Below, piece after piece: positions 36,248-45,724 of a stretch of DNA of 64,000 bases. The notes under the pieces were generated by a model. It did no database searches, was not told the origin of the DNA, and saw nothing but the letters and a program-made list of their open reading frames with translations. Numbering within the stretch: the first letter of the stretch is position 1; every line of letters starts with the position of its first letter. Origin of the DNA: Opitutia bacterium (lineage in GTDB: Bacteria > Verrucomicrobiota > Verrucomicrobiia > Opitutales > T3Sed10-336); assembly GCA_003566885.1 (NCBI GenBank), contig PXBO01000010.1, positions 1-64,000 of the forward strand. The letters run 5' to 3'. Made by a program: the position numbers and the translations under genes.

Positions 36248-37675
36248 TCAGCCGGCCGGCTCGATATCGTAACCGTCCTTGCGGTCGAGCACCTTCCATC
36301 CTGCCTCCGTCAGCTCCTGGCGCAGGGCGTCCGCCCGGGCAAAGTCCCGCGCTGACTTCGCCTCCCAGCGTTCGTCGGCCAGACGGCGAATTTCATCGGG
36401 AACTTCTCTCGCCTTGGGTTCTTGTTCGGAGTGCAGGTTGATTCCAAGTGCAAAGAGAACAAAAGCGTATGCAAACGCGTTGCCCCTGCTTTTGTCTTCG
36501 GCGCCGCCGATGACCCGAAAAAGCTCTCCCAGTGCGGCCGGTGTGTTCAGGTCGTCCAGCAGCCGCTCCCAGGCACTCTGGAAGGGGCCCAACGATTCCG
36601 GCCGGTTTTCCAGAATGGTCTCCCTGTCGTAGAATTCCGATTTCGTGAGTCCGGAACTCTCCATAAACCGGTCCGCCTTGCGACGGAGTTTCTTCAGCGC
36701 GCTCTCCGCTGCCTGGAGCGAGTCCAGGGTGAAATTGAGCTGCTGACGGTAATGGGCGGAAATGAGTTCATAACGGAGGGCCATGGGCGAAAACCCTTTG
36801 GCCTGGAGGTCCTCCAGCGTGTAGAGGTTGCCCAGGCTTTTGCTCATTTTTTTGCCGTCGACCATGAGGTGGGCGCAATGAAACCAATGGCGCACGAACG
36901 GCTTGCCAGTGCAGGCTTCACTCTGGGCGATTTCGTTCTCGTGGTGGGGGAAAACCAGGTCGACTCCGCCGCCGTGAACGTCGAAGGTTTCTCCCAGGTA
37001 ATCCATGCTCATGGCGCTGCACTCCAGGTGCCATCCCGGACGTCCCGCCCCCCAGGGGCTGTCCCAGTAAATCTCACCGTCCTCTTCCTTGCGGGCTTTC
37101 CACAGGGCGAAATCGGCGCCGGAGTCGCGTTCGTATTCGTCGGCGTCGATCGGCCCGCCGGCGGCGGGCTCACGGCCGGTGGTGATCTCGCGCTCCTTGA
37201 GACGCGACAGCTTGCCGTATTCGTCGAATGAGGACACCCGGAAATAAACCGACCCGCTGTCCGTGGCATAGGCGTGCCCAGCGTCAATAAGCCGGGAAAT
37301 CAGGTCGATCTGACTCTTGATATGGTCCGTCGCCGCCGGTTCGAACGCCGGAGCAAGCAGGTTCAGCTTCTTCGCGTCATCGTGAAATCGCTCCGTCCAT
37401 TTGCGCGTGAATTCCTTCAGGGGCACCCCTTGCTCGCGGGACTCCCGAATCGTCTTGTCGTCGACATCGGTCAGGTTGCGTACGTGTTTGACCGGAATTC
37501 CGGTCATCTCCACCGTGCGACGGAAGACGTCCTGCAACAAAAATGTTCTTAGATTGCCGATGTGCGCCGGCCCGTACACCGTCGGACCGCAGCAGTAAAA
37601 GCGCAGGGCTTCGCCGTCCTCCGAACGGATTTCGCGCTGGGAACGAGTCAGGGTGTCGTACAGATGAACAGGCAT
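36248..37675 (-). CDS. cysS: Cysteinyl-tRNA synthetase
   Basis: LRFYCCGPTVYGPAHIGNLRTFLLQDVFRR, HLECSAMSMDYLGETFDVHGGGVDLVFPHHENEIAQSEACTGKPFVRHWFHCAHLMVDGKKMSKSLGN. Confidence 0.98.
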   Translation of the reverse strand: MPVHLYDTLTRSQREIRSEDGEALRFYCCGPTVYGPAHIGNLRTFLLQDVFRRTVEMTGIPVKHVRNLTDVDDKTIRESREQGVPLKEFTRKWTERFHDDAKKLNLLAPAFEPAATDHIKSQIDLISRLIDAGHAYATDSGSVYFRVSSFDEYGKLSRLKEREITTGREPAAGGPIDADEYERDSGADFALWKARKEEDGEIYWDSPWGAGRPGWHLECSAMSMDYLGETFDVHGGGVDLVFPHHENEIAQSEACTGKPFVRHWFHCAHLMVDGKKMSKSLGNLYTLEDLQAKGFSPMALRYELISAHYRQQLNFTLDSLQAAESALKKLRRKADRFMESSGLTKSEFYDRETILENRPESLGPFQSAWERLLDDLNTPAALGELFRVIGGAEDKSRGNAFAYAFVLFALGINLHSEQEPKAREVPDEIRRLADERWEAKSARDFARADALRQELTEAGWKVLDRKDGYDIEPAG

Positions 37676-37822
37676 GATTCGTGAAAACGGATGTCCCCAC
37701 AACAAACAACCCAATTCCGGTAAAGATCAAACCTATCTTCGGATTCGTTGCCCGTTACCCGACAACGAACAAGCGACAAATAGGATTCCCCCCATGTCCG
37801 AAGTGGCTTAAGGTCCTCCACC

Positions 37823-38833
37823 ATGAAGGAGAGTTTTCATCTCGAACTGACCTCACGTCCGCGGCGGCTGCGCGCTTCGGCCTCCCGCCGGGCACTGGTG
37901 GCGGAGACCACGCTTTCTCCATCGGATTTCATTGCACCCTTGTTTGTCATAGAAGGGGAGGGCGAGCCGCAGCCGGTGGACGCGATGCCGGGCGTATCCC
38001 GTTTACCTATCGCGAAACTGGTGGAGGAGTGCCGGACCTTGAGCGCCCTGGGCATTCCGGCAGTGGCGCTTTTTCCGTGTTTGGATGCGAGCCTGAAGGA
38101 CGATAACGGAACGGCCGCGCTGGAGGAAAACGCCCTTATTCTTCGCGCCGTGCAGGCGGTAAAACGGGAGGTTCCCGGCCTTTCCGTGATCACGGACATC
38201 GCACTCGACCCGTACACGACGCATGGTCACGACGGCCTGCTGAACGAAGCCGGTACGGATGTTTTGAACGACGCCACGGTGGAGGTACTGGCGAAAATGG
38301 CCGTCCTCCACGCCCGGGCCGGAGTCGATTGGGTGGCTCCCTCCGACATGATGGACGGACGCGTCGGCGCCCTCCGTCGCGCCCTCGACTCCGCCGGCGC
38401 CGTGAACACCGGAATCCTGGCCTATTCCGCCAAATTCGCGTCCGCCTTCTACGGTCCCTTCCGCGAAGCCGTGGGTAGTGCGGTGCCGGCCGGACGTCCG
38501 CCCCTGGACAAGCGCACCTACCAGCTCTCGCCCGGAAACCGCCGCGAGGCCCTGCGCGAGATCCGTCTGGACGAGCAGGAAGGCGCTGACGTGCTGATGG
38601 TCAAACCGGCCGGCCCCTACCTCGACATCATTCGCGCGGTGCGCGAAAATACGGACTTACCGGTGGCCGCCTACCAGGTTTCAGGTGAATACGCGCAGAT
38701 TCACGCCGCCGCCCAACGCGGCTGGCTCGATCTCAAGGCCTGCCGCGACGAATCCCTGCTCGCCATCAAACGCGCCGGCGCGGACATGATTCTTACCTAT
38801 TTTGCCCGCGCCGCAGCGGAGGAACTCACCTAG
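37823..38833 (+). CDS. hemB: Delta-aminolevulinic acid dehydratase (porphobilinogen synthase)
   Basis: DVALDPYTTHGHDG-type motif (ITDIALDPYTTHGHDGLL), VDWVAPSDMMDGRVGALR, AYSAKFASAFYGPFREAVGS, ADVLMVKPAGPYLDIIR. Confidence 0.97.
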   Translation: MKESFHLELTSRPRRLRASASRRALVAETTLSPSDFIAPLFVIEGEGEPQPVDAMPGVSRLPIAKLVEECRTLSALGIPAVALFPCLDASLKDDNGTAALEENALILRAVQAVKREVPGLSVITDIALDPYTTHGHDGLLNEAGTDVLNDATVEVLAKMAVLHARAGVDWVAPSDMMDGRVGALRRALDSAGAVNTGILAYSAKFASAFYGPFREAVGSAVPAGRPPLDKRTYQLSPGNRREALREIRLDEQEGADVLMVKPAGPYLDIIRAVRENTDLPVAAYQVSGEYAQIHAAAQRGWLDLKACRDESLLAIKRAGADMILTYFARAAAEELT

Positions 38834-38880
38834 GAGTCCGTCGGGTTTCGCCGACGAACCCTCAAGACACCGACACCGGT

Positions 38881-39696
38881 TCACCCCTTTTTCCGGCCGC
38901 GCGGACTAGACTCCTCGTCCTCGTCCTCGAGGTCGTCCTCCTCCTCGTCCTCTTCTTCGTCGTCGTCCTCCAACTCATCCAGATCCTCTTCGTCGTCCAC
39001 GGCGATGGAATCGTCGTCCTCATCGTCGTCTTCATCCTCCTCCCACCGAAGGGATTCATCCTTCTTGAGTTCCTCCTCCTCCTTTTCATCAATATCCGGG
39101 AAATCGTCGCTGACTTCCTCTTCAATGGCACGCGTCTTGCCTTCCTCTTCATCGTCGGATTCGTATCCGGCGGGAACGTACTCCAGGATATTGACGATTT
39201 CGGTGAACAAATGAACGGCGCTTCCCTCGATGAAGTTGGTGTTCTGTTCCTCCCGGATCTCCTCCTCGATTTCGTCCATGGTCAACTTCTGCTCGAAGTC
39301 GATGGTGTCGTTGAGAAGCTTTACCCGCAATTTGGTGATATGATCGACAAAGTCGGCGTAAGGACCGGTTTCTTCATCAATGAGGTTGGGCAGGGCGAAA
39401 AGGTGCTCCTCGGTGTCGAGAAAAGTCTCGTTGGCCCGGCGCAAGTGCACGCGGCCTTCCCCCAGATCTTTTTCAATGCGGAACGGAAAAAACGCCGCCT
39501 CCAAAAGGTTCGCTTCGAAGCCGTAGTCATTGAGCGGTTCGATCAAGTCGATGATGTAGCTCATCTGCCGGGGATCGATGATACTCAAACCGTCGACATC
39601 CCAATGAACATCGTCACTGATCTCATCAACCCACCAATTGAGATCCTCTCCCAACCGTACCACACACCACTCAAGCTGCCTTTTTGTTTTCGCCAT
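38881..39696 (-). CDS. Hypothetical protein with long polyacidic C-terminal tail
   Basis: Globular ~180 aa N-terminal part (MAKTKRQLEWCVVRLGEDLNWWVDEISDDVHWDVDGLSIIDPRQMSYIIDLI...) followed by ~75 residues dominated by D/E, ending SSPRGRKKG. Confidence 0.7.
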   Translation of the reverse strand: MAKTKRQLEWCVVRLGEDLNWWVDEISDDVHWDVDGLSIIDPRQMSYIIDLIEPLNDYGFEANLLEAAFFPFRIEKDLGEGRVHLRRANETFLDTEEHLFALPNLIDEETGPYADFVDHITKLRVKLLNDTIDFEQKLTMDEIEEEIREEQNTNFIEGSAVHLFTEIVNILEYVPAGYESDDEEEGKTRAIEEEVSDDFPDIDEKEEEELKKDESLRWEEDEDDDEDDDSIAVDDEEDLDELEDDDEEEDEEEDDLEDEDEESSPRGRKKG

Positions 39697-39944
39697 AAAA
39701 AATTCGCTACCTTGCTGAGATTTTTGTTTCGCAACCGACCTTTGCCCTACAGCAGGAAAAAACCCGCACCGGCGGTCAAGTCAACCTGCGAAATGATGAA
39801 TTTTTCGCTATTTTCTCATGATTTGGCTGGCGCGACAAATTCCAGCCCTGCAGGCTGGTCGAATCACGCCGTCACCGGCGCCGCCGCGGGGCCAATTCTT
39901 ACCTGGTGGTTGCACTACGTTTACCGCCGCAGAAATCGGCATTT

Positions 39945-41012
39945 ATGGGATTCTGGTACGACAAGACGATCAAACCGTATCTTTTTCGCAAGGATCCGGA
40001 AGCCGCGCACCATCTGGCGGTGCGAGGCATGCACCTGGCGAGCTCAGTGCAACCGCTCTGCCGTTTATTGGCGCGTCTGAACCGCCCGGGAGGGCGGTGC
40101 CGGCCGATCGAACTATTCGGACTTCATTTTCCCAACGCGGTTGGCCTGGCCGCGGGATTCGATAAGGACGGGGTCTGTTGGCCGGCGGCCGCCGCGCTCG
40201 GATTCGGACATGTGGAGATCGGCACGGTGACCGCGCAACGCCAACCGGGCAATCCGCGCCCGCGTGTTTTCCGTTATCCGCAGGAAGAGGCCGTCATCAA
40301 CCGTATGGGTTTTAATAACGATGGCGCCGAGATCGTCGCTCAACGCCTGGCCCGGCAACCCCGTCGGCGCCGCACCGTTCCACTGGGGATCAACATCGGC
40401 AAATCACGCGCGGTTGGAATCGACGACGCAGCCGAAGATTACCTGGCCTCCTTTCGTGCGCTTGCCGATCACGCGGACTACATCACGATCAACGTCAGCA
40501 GCCCCAACACTCCGGATTTGCGCCTGTTGCAGGAAAGCTCGCATCTGGCAGGGTTGCTCGGGACGCTTTGCGAGGCCAACCTGCACCGCACTCAAGACCA
40601 AGGTAAGACGCGGGTGCCTCTGCTGATCAAAATAGCACCCGACCTGAGTTACCGTCAGATCGACGCGCTGCTGGAGACGGCGGCCGACCTGGGCCTGGAC
40701 GGCGTCATCGCGACCAATACCACACTGGACCGGCCCGGACCCTGCGCGACTATGCGTGAATCCGGTGGCCTGAGCGGCCGGCCTTTGCGCACCCGGGCGA
40801 CCGACATCGTGCGCTACATTCACCGGCACACCGAAGGGAAACTTCCCATTATCGGAGTCGGTGGAATTCACGACCTGGAAGCCGCCGGAGAAAAGATGGA
40901 TGCGGGCGCCTCCCTGGTTCAAATCTACACGGGCATGATCTATCAAGGGCCGTTCTTCGCGCGGGACGTGGCCCGCGCCCTTGCGCACCACCAGCGAGCG
41001 GACTGGATCTGA
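39945..41012 (+). CDS. pyrD: Dihydroorotate dehydrogenase (quinone, class 2)
   Basis: FPNAVGLAAGFDKDGVCWPAAAALGFGHVEIGTVTAQRQPGNPRPRVFRYPQEEAVINRMGFNNDG, ITINVSSPNTPDLRLLQ, GVGGIHDLEAAGEKMDAGASLVQIYTGMIYQGP. Confidence 0.97.
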   Translation: MGFWYDKTIKPYLFRKDPEAAHHLAVRGMHLASSVQPLCRLLARLNRPGGRCRPIELFGLHFPNAVGLAAGFDKDGVCWPAAAALGFGHVEIGTVTAQRQPGNPRPRVFRYPQEEAVINRMGFNNDGAEIVAQRLARQPRRRRTVPLGINIGKSRAVGIDDAAEDYLASFRALADHADYITINVSSPNTPDLRLLQESSHLAGLLGTLCEANLHRTQDQGKTRVPLLIKIAPDLSYRQIDALLETAADLGLDGVIATNTTLDRPGPCATMRESGGLSGRPLRTRATDIVRYIHRHTEGKLPIIGVGGIHDLEAAGEKMDAGASLVQIYTGMIYQGPFFARDVARALAHHQRADWI

Positions 41013-41141
41013 GACCGTGGTCGGGCCGCATCCACAACCGCATAGGATTGAATGGACATGTCGCGACGCACACCGTGCCACGGCAGGTATTTTCTCCTCG
41101 CGGAATTCCGAGGCGCCCGTTAATTTCCCCATTTTTGTATC

Positions 41142-42041
41142 ATGGTGAACGAGCGGCAAATCGACGTGGACGAACTCATCGCCAAGGCCCGGGTCTTGCT
41201 CGAAGCCCTGCCTTATATACAGCGCTTCAAGGGATCCACTTTTGTGGTGAAGTACGGAGGCAGCTTCATGGACGATCCTGATCCGGAGGTTCGTTCGCGG
41301 CTGGCGGTGGACATCGTTTTTCTGGCCGCGGTCGGAATCAATGTGGTCGTCGTACACGGAGGCGGCAAAGCCATCTCGCAAGCCATGGAGGTCGCGGGAC
41401 TGACGCCGGTTTTCAACAACGGCCTTCGGGTAACCAACCGCGAAGCGATCGCAGTGGTCCGCAAAACCCTGAACGACGTGGTCAACACCGACATCTGCTC
41501 CATGATCCAGGCAAAGAAAGGCTCGGCCGCCGGCATGCCGGGGCAGTCCATCATGCTCTGCCGAAAACTGCAGGAAGACGACGAAGGCCGCTCCATCGAC
41601 CTGGGATTCGTGGGCGAAGTGACCGAGGTAAAGATCAAGCTGATCAAGAAAGGCCTGGCGGAAAACCGTATCCCCGTCATTTCTCCCCTGGCCAGCGACG
41701 ACACCGGGCAGATTTACAATGTGAATGCCGATCTCGCGGCCGCCCGGGTGGCCGGAGCTCTCCGGGCCCGCCGCCTGGTGTTTATGAGCGATGTGCCCGG
41801 ACTGCTGGCCGACCCTTCCAACGCGGACAGCCTGATATCCACTTTGCACGTGGACCGGGTGGAATCCCTGAAACGTACCGGCGTCATCCACAAAGGAATG
41901 CGCCCCAAGGTCAATGCCGCGGTTCGCGCCTTGAGCGAGGGCGTTCAACGGGTCCACTTCATCGACGGCCGCATGCCCCACAGCCTGTTGCTGGAGATTT
42001 TCACCGACCGGGGAGTGGGCACCGAAATCGTACACAAGTAA
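41142..42041 (+). CDS. argB: Acetylglutamate kinase
   Basis: [76 protein letters not shown]. Confidence 0.97.
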   Translation: MVNERQIDVDELIAKARVLLEALPYIQRFKGSTFVVKYGGSFMDDPDPEVRSRLAVDIVFLAAVGINVVVVHGGGKAISQAMEVAGLTPVFNNGLRVTNREAIAVVRKTLNDVVNTDICSMIQAKKGSAAGMPGQSIMLCRKLQEDDEGRSIDLGFVGEVTEVKIKLIKKGLAENRIPVISPLASDDTGQIYNVNADLAAARVAGALRARRLVFMSDVPGLLADPSNADSLISTLHVDRVESLKRTGVIHKGMRPKVNAAVRALSEGVQRVHFIDGRMPHSLLLEIFTDRGVGTEIVHK

Positions 42042-42047
42042 ACGCCA

Positions 42048-43259
42048 ATGGAATCGTTTCACCACGAGGATACCCAGGAACTCTACGACAAGTATGTCCT
42101 GAAAAACTACGCCCCGGCACCCTTGACGCTGGTGCGCGGCGAAGGGGTTTACGTATGGGACAGCGACGGGCGCCGTTACCTTGATTTCGGAGCCGGCATC
42201 GCGGTCAGCGCTCTGGGGCACGGCCATCCGGCCTGGGTGGCTGCGATCAAAGAGCAGCTTTTTCGTCTGACCCACGTAAGCAACCTCTACCGGAATCGCA
42301 ATCAGGGACGTCTGGCGAAAAATCTGGTCTCCCGGTGCGGGCCCGGACGGGTGTTCTTCTGTAACAGCGGCGCGGAAGCGAACGAGGCCCTGCTCAAGCT
42401 TGCGCGCCTCCACGGCGTTCACAAAGCCGGCCGGGAAGGCGTCTGCTACAAGGTCGTGACGGCCCTGAACGGCTTTCACGGACGCACCTTCGGCGGCATG
42501 AGCGCCACCGGACAAGAGAAAATCCGCCAAAATTTCGCCCCGCTGCTGCCGGGGTTCTCTTTCGGCAAGCTGAACGATCTCGCCGATTTCGAACGGTTGA
42601 TCGACCCGGAAACCGCGGCCGTGTTCCTGGAAACGATCCAGGGGGAGGGCGGAATTCATCCCTGCACCGTCGAATTTCTCCAAGGAATCAGGGACCTTTG
42701 CGACCAACGCGGGGTACTCCTGATCCTCGACGAAGTGCAGTGCGGCATCGGGCGCACCGGACGGTTTTTCGCCTATGAAAAGGCCGGCATTCGCCCCGAC
42801 GCCATCGGCATGGCCAAGGGACTGGGAAGCGGGTTTCCCCTCGGCGCGATCTGGGTCGACGAAAAATATGCCGACCTGTTCACTCCCGGCTCACATGGAA
42901 CGACCTTCGGCGGTACGCCACTGGGATGTGCCGCCGGACTGGCGACCCTGCACGTGATCGAGAAGGAGCTTCTGATGGAAAACGTGGGCAGCAACGCCCC
43001 GGGCTGGCTTGCCAACCTGCAGACGGTGCGGGACGAGTTTCCGGACCAGGTGCTTTCCGTGCGCGGCGAGGGTTATATGGTGGGCGTGCAACTGGCGATG
43101 AACCCTCTTCCCACGGTGGCGGCCATGCGGGATCGCGGTATGCTGGCGGTACCGGCCTCCGGCGACGTAATTCGTTTTCTGCCGCCGCTCATAGCCACGG
43201 CGGAGCACCTGCGGCAGTCGACGGAGATCTTTCGCGACGCCCTTGCCGCCACCGCCTGA
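42048..43259 (+). CDS. argD: Acetylornithine aminotransferase (class III aminotransferase)
   Basis: YLDFGAGIAVSALGHGHPAWV, FFCNSGAEANEALLKLAR, LNGFHGRTFGGMSATGQEKIR, LILDEVQCGIGRTGRFFAYE, GSHGTTFGGTPLGCAAGLATL; follows argB. Confidence 0.95.
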   Translation: MESFHHEDTQELYDKYVLKNYAPAPLTLVRGEGVYVWDSDGRRYLDFGAGIAVSALGHGHPAWVAAIKEQLFRLTHVSNLYRNRNQGRLAKNLVSRCGPGRVFFCNSGAEANEALLKLARLHGVHKAGREGVCYKVVTALNGFHGRTFGGMSATGQEKIRQNFAPLLPGFSFGKLNDLADFERLIDPETAAVFLETIQGEGGIHPCTVEFLQGIRDLCDQRGVLLILDEVQCGIGRTGRFFAYEKAGIRPDAIGMAKGLGSGFPLGAIWVDEKYADLFTPGSHGTTFGGTPLGCAAGLATLHVIEKELLMENVGSNAPGWLANLQTVRDEFPDQVLSVRGEGYMVGVQLAMNPLPTVAAMRDRGMLAVPASGDVIRFLPPLIATAEHLRQSTEIFRDALAATA

Positions 43260-43272
43260 GCTTTTTTCCGGC

Positions 43273-44061
43273 ATGAGCGAATCGCCCCGGCAATCTCGAA
43301 AGCCTTTCTTCACCAAAACGATCCTGCCCGTCCGGTACTGGATCGTTTGCCTCCTGGCACTTGGAATTGCGGTCCTTTACTTCGCGGGCATCGAATGGGA
43401 CCTCCACTCCTTCCTGGAATGGATACGGGACCAGGGGCCCCTGCCGTTCTTCCTGGCCCTGGCGCTGTTGCCCGCTTTCGGATTTCCCATCACTCCTTTT
43501 TTCCTGGTGGCCGGAGCCGCCTTCGGCGTCTGGACGGGTATCATCGGTTCGATAATTAGCCAGGCGATCAACCTCATCCTTTGCTATTGGCTGGCCACCC
43601 GCTACCTGCGCGGTTTCCTCGAACGTCTGATTGCCCGAACGCCTTACCGTATTCCCCAGATTCGCCGGGAAAACCGGTTAAAGGTGACCCTGCTGATAAA
43701 AATCACCCCCGGACCGCCGAACTTTCTCAAGAGTTATATTCTCGGTCTGGCGGGCATTCCCTTCGGCATGTTTTTCCTGGTATCCCTGCCCACCTCGGTC
43801 GGCTACGGCATCGGAATCATCGTGCTGGGTGATTCTCTCCTCGACGGAAACATTGGCCAGTCCGTGGTCGGGATCTGCATTCTGGTATCGCTGCTGATCG
43901 GCGTCAGGCTCCTGCGCGACTACCTGCTGCGCCGCAAACTCCGCAGTGAATCCGCGGAAAAAAAGGGCGACGAAAAACCTGACCAGACGGCGTCTTTAAA
44001 CCCGGAAGCCTCGGCTGAATTCACCACGAAGAGCACAAAGGACACGAAGGGAGGGACTTGA
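43273..44061 (+). CDS. TVP38/TMEM64 (VTT/DedA-like) membrane protein
   Basis: LLPAFGFPITPFFLVAGAAFGVWTGIIGSIISQAINLILCYWLATRYLRGFLERLI; C-terminal TTKSTKDTKGGT encoded by an intergenic-type repeat. Confidence 0.85.
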   Translation: MSESPRQSRKPFFTKTILPVRYWIVCLLALGIAVLYFAGIEWDLHSFLEWIRDQGPLPFFLALALLPAFGFPITPFFLVAGAAFGVWTGIIGSIISQAINLILCYWLATRYLRGFLERLIARTPYRIPQIRRENRLKVTLLIKITPGPPNFLKSYILGLAGIPFGMFFLVSLPTSVGYGIGIIVLGDSLLDGNIGQSVVGICILVSLLIGVRLLRDYLLRRKLRSESAEKKGDEKPDQTASLNPEASAEFTTKSTKDTKGGT

Positions 44062-44294
44062 GGAAATTATAGCGTCTTCACCAAACGCCCAACGTCCTAA
44101 TCTTAATCTTAAACCTTAACGTCGTTCTGTCCGAACGCCATGTGTTCCCGACTGGGATGCTCGGGGATTAAGATTAAGACAGAGAAGAAGTTGGGGGATT
44201 CGAATCGACTTCGCATGAAAGGCAACCCGCTGAAACCAGCGGGAGGCCTATTTTTTACTTCTTACTTCATACTTCTAACTTTTCTCGGTTTCGG

Positions 44295-44927
44295 TCAAAA
44301 CCGCCCGCGACCGTGTTTGGATTCCCAGTAGAGCAGGAGGCCAAAACCGAACACCATCCCGCCCAGGTGGGCGAAGTGGGCGATTCCGCCCAGGGCGCCG
44401 GTCATGCCGGCCAGCAGGGACAAAGCGCCAATGATGATGACCAGGTATTTCGCCTTCATGGGAACCGGCGGAATCAGGAGCATGATCATCTGATTCGGGA
44501 AAATCCGTCCGAAGGCAACTAAGACTCCAAGCACGCCTCCCGACGCCCCAAGCACCGGAGCACCTCCGCCCGGAGCCAGAACGCCCACCGCCAGATGAAA
44601 TAAGCCGGCACCCAGCACACAGAAGAAATAAAAAAAGGCAAACCGCCCGCTGCCCCAGAGGTTCTCGATCTGCACCCCGAACATCCAAAGGACGAACATA
44701 TTCACCAGAATGTGCATGAAACTGCCGTGCAGAAAGCCATACGATATGAGTTGCCAGGGATAAAAGCCAGGCCCTCTCGCATCCTCTCCCAACGGCCAAA
44801 GAATCAGCCGGTTGATGACCTCCGCCGGAGCCATATCCTGCAGCAGGAACATCACGGCACACGCCCCGATAAGGGAAGTGGTGACCGGCGGAAATGCTTG
44901 TTGATTCATCGACATCCCTTGACTCAT
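44295..44927 (-). CDS. Rhomboid family intramembrane serine protease
   Basis: YGFLHGSFMHILVNMFVLWMFGVQIENLWGSGRFAFFYFFCVLGAGLFH, LGASGGVLGVLVAFG (GxSx), HLGGMVFGFGLLLYWE. Confidence 0.93.
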   Translation of the reverse strand: MSQGMSMNQQAFPPVTTSLIGACAVMFLLQDMAPAEVINRLILWPLGEDARGPGFYPWQLISYGFLHGSFMHILVNMFVLWMFGVQIENLWGSGRFAFFYFFCVLGAGLFHLAVGVLAPGGGAPVLGASGGVLGVLVAFGRIFPNQMIMLLIPPVPMKAKYLVIIIGALSLLAGMTGALGGIAHFAHLGGMVFGFGLLLYWESKHGRGRF

Positions 44928-44999
44928 CGCCGCAACCCTACCGCAATTTGCGACAAAACCAAGCCGGAAACGGACCGTGGAGCCCCGCCCCGTGACGCT

Positions 45000-45635
45000 C
45001 TAAAGAAAAACCCGCAGAATCAGGTAAAATGGCAGGGCGATCAGGCTCAGGAGGGTGCCGAACAGCGCCCGGAAACCAGGAATGTTAATCAGAATGATGA
45101 TAATGACGAAACCCCAGGCCGTAAGTTGATGGTAAAGCTCGTCGCGCATCCGTATGGCATGACGCAGAAAATGGGACCCGTCGAGCGGGGGTATCGGAAT
45201 CATGTTGAACAGGAACAGCACACAATTGAGTTGGATGGTGCGCACCACGATATCAACCGCAGCCGGCACAAAGAGCAGCAGAATTCCTCCCCCCAACGCA
45301 GCAGCCAGCGCGATGGCGAGGTTGGAAAGGGGGCCGGCGATGGTGATGATGAGGTCGTCGCGCACCGGGTGACGATGATTCCGCGGATCCACTTGCACCG
45401 GCTTGCCCCAGCCGATGATGAAGAACGGCAGCACCCCGAAAATCACCACCAGCGGCAGCACCACCGTTCCGATGGGATCGATGTGGGCGATAGGATTCAA
45501 AGTCACGCGACCCTGCGAACGCGGCAGGGTGTCGCCCAACTTATCCGCCGCATAGGCGTGCGCCCATTCGTGAATGGAAATGCTGCCGACCAGGATCAGA
45601 AAAATGATCAGGCCTTCGTGGATCGAGACGTTCAT
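45000..45635 (-). CDS. Site-2 protease family (M50) zinc metalloprotease
   Basis: ISIHEWAHAYAADKLGDTLPRSQGRVTLNPIAHIDPIGTVVLPL, FNMIPIPPLDGSH. Confidence 0.95.
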   Translation of the reverse strand: MNVSIHEGLIIFLILVGSISIHEWAHAYAADKLGDTLPRSQGRVTLNPIAHIDPIGTVVLPLVVIFGVLPFFIIGWGKPVQVDPRNHRHPVRDDLIITIAGPLSNLAIALAAALGGGILLLFVPAAVDIVVRTIQLNCVLFLFNMIPIPPLDGSHFLRHAIRMRDELYHQLTAWGFVIIIILINIPGFRALFGTLLSLIALPFYLILRVFL

Positions 45636-45670
45636 AATCTCTTATTAACCACGGAGAACACGAGGAACAC

Positions 45671-45702
45671 AAAAAACGGCGGGAATAGTTCCCGCCGTTT
45701 TT
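45671..45702. terminator. Bidirectional rho-independent terminator-like hairpin
   Basis: AAAAAACGGCGGGAA-TAG-TTCCCGCCGTTTTTG between two minus-strand genes. Confidence 0.8.
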
Positions 45703-45724
45703 GCGATCAAAGGAATCGTTCGGT

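Noticed and set aside
39005-39214. Serine-rich ORF (SSSSSSSSSSHRRDSSFLSSSSSFSS)
   Set aside because: Antisense translation of the GAC/GAG-rich acidic tract; not a real protein.
40404-42707. 767-aa open frame on the minus strand
   Set aside because: It lies antisense to pyrD, argB and argD, which have unmistakable conserved motifs; a long spurious frame is expected in high-GC coding DNA.
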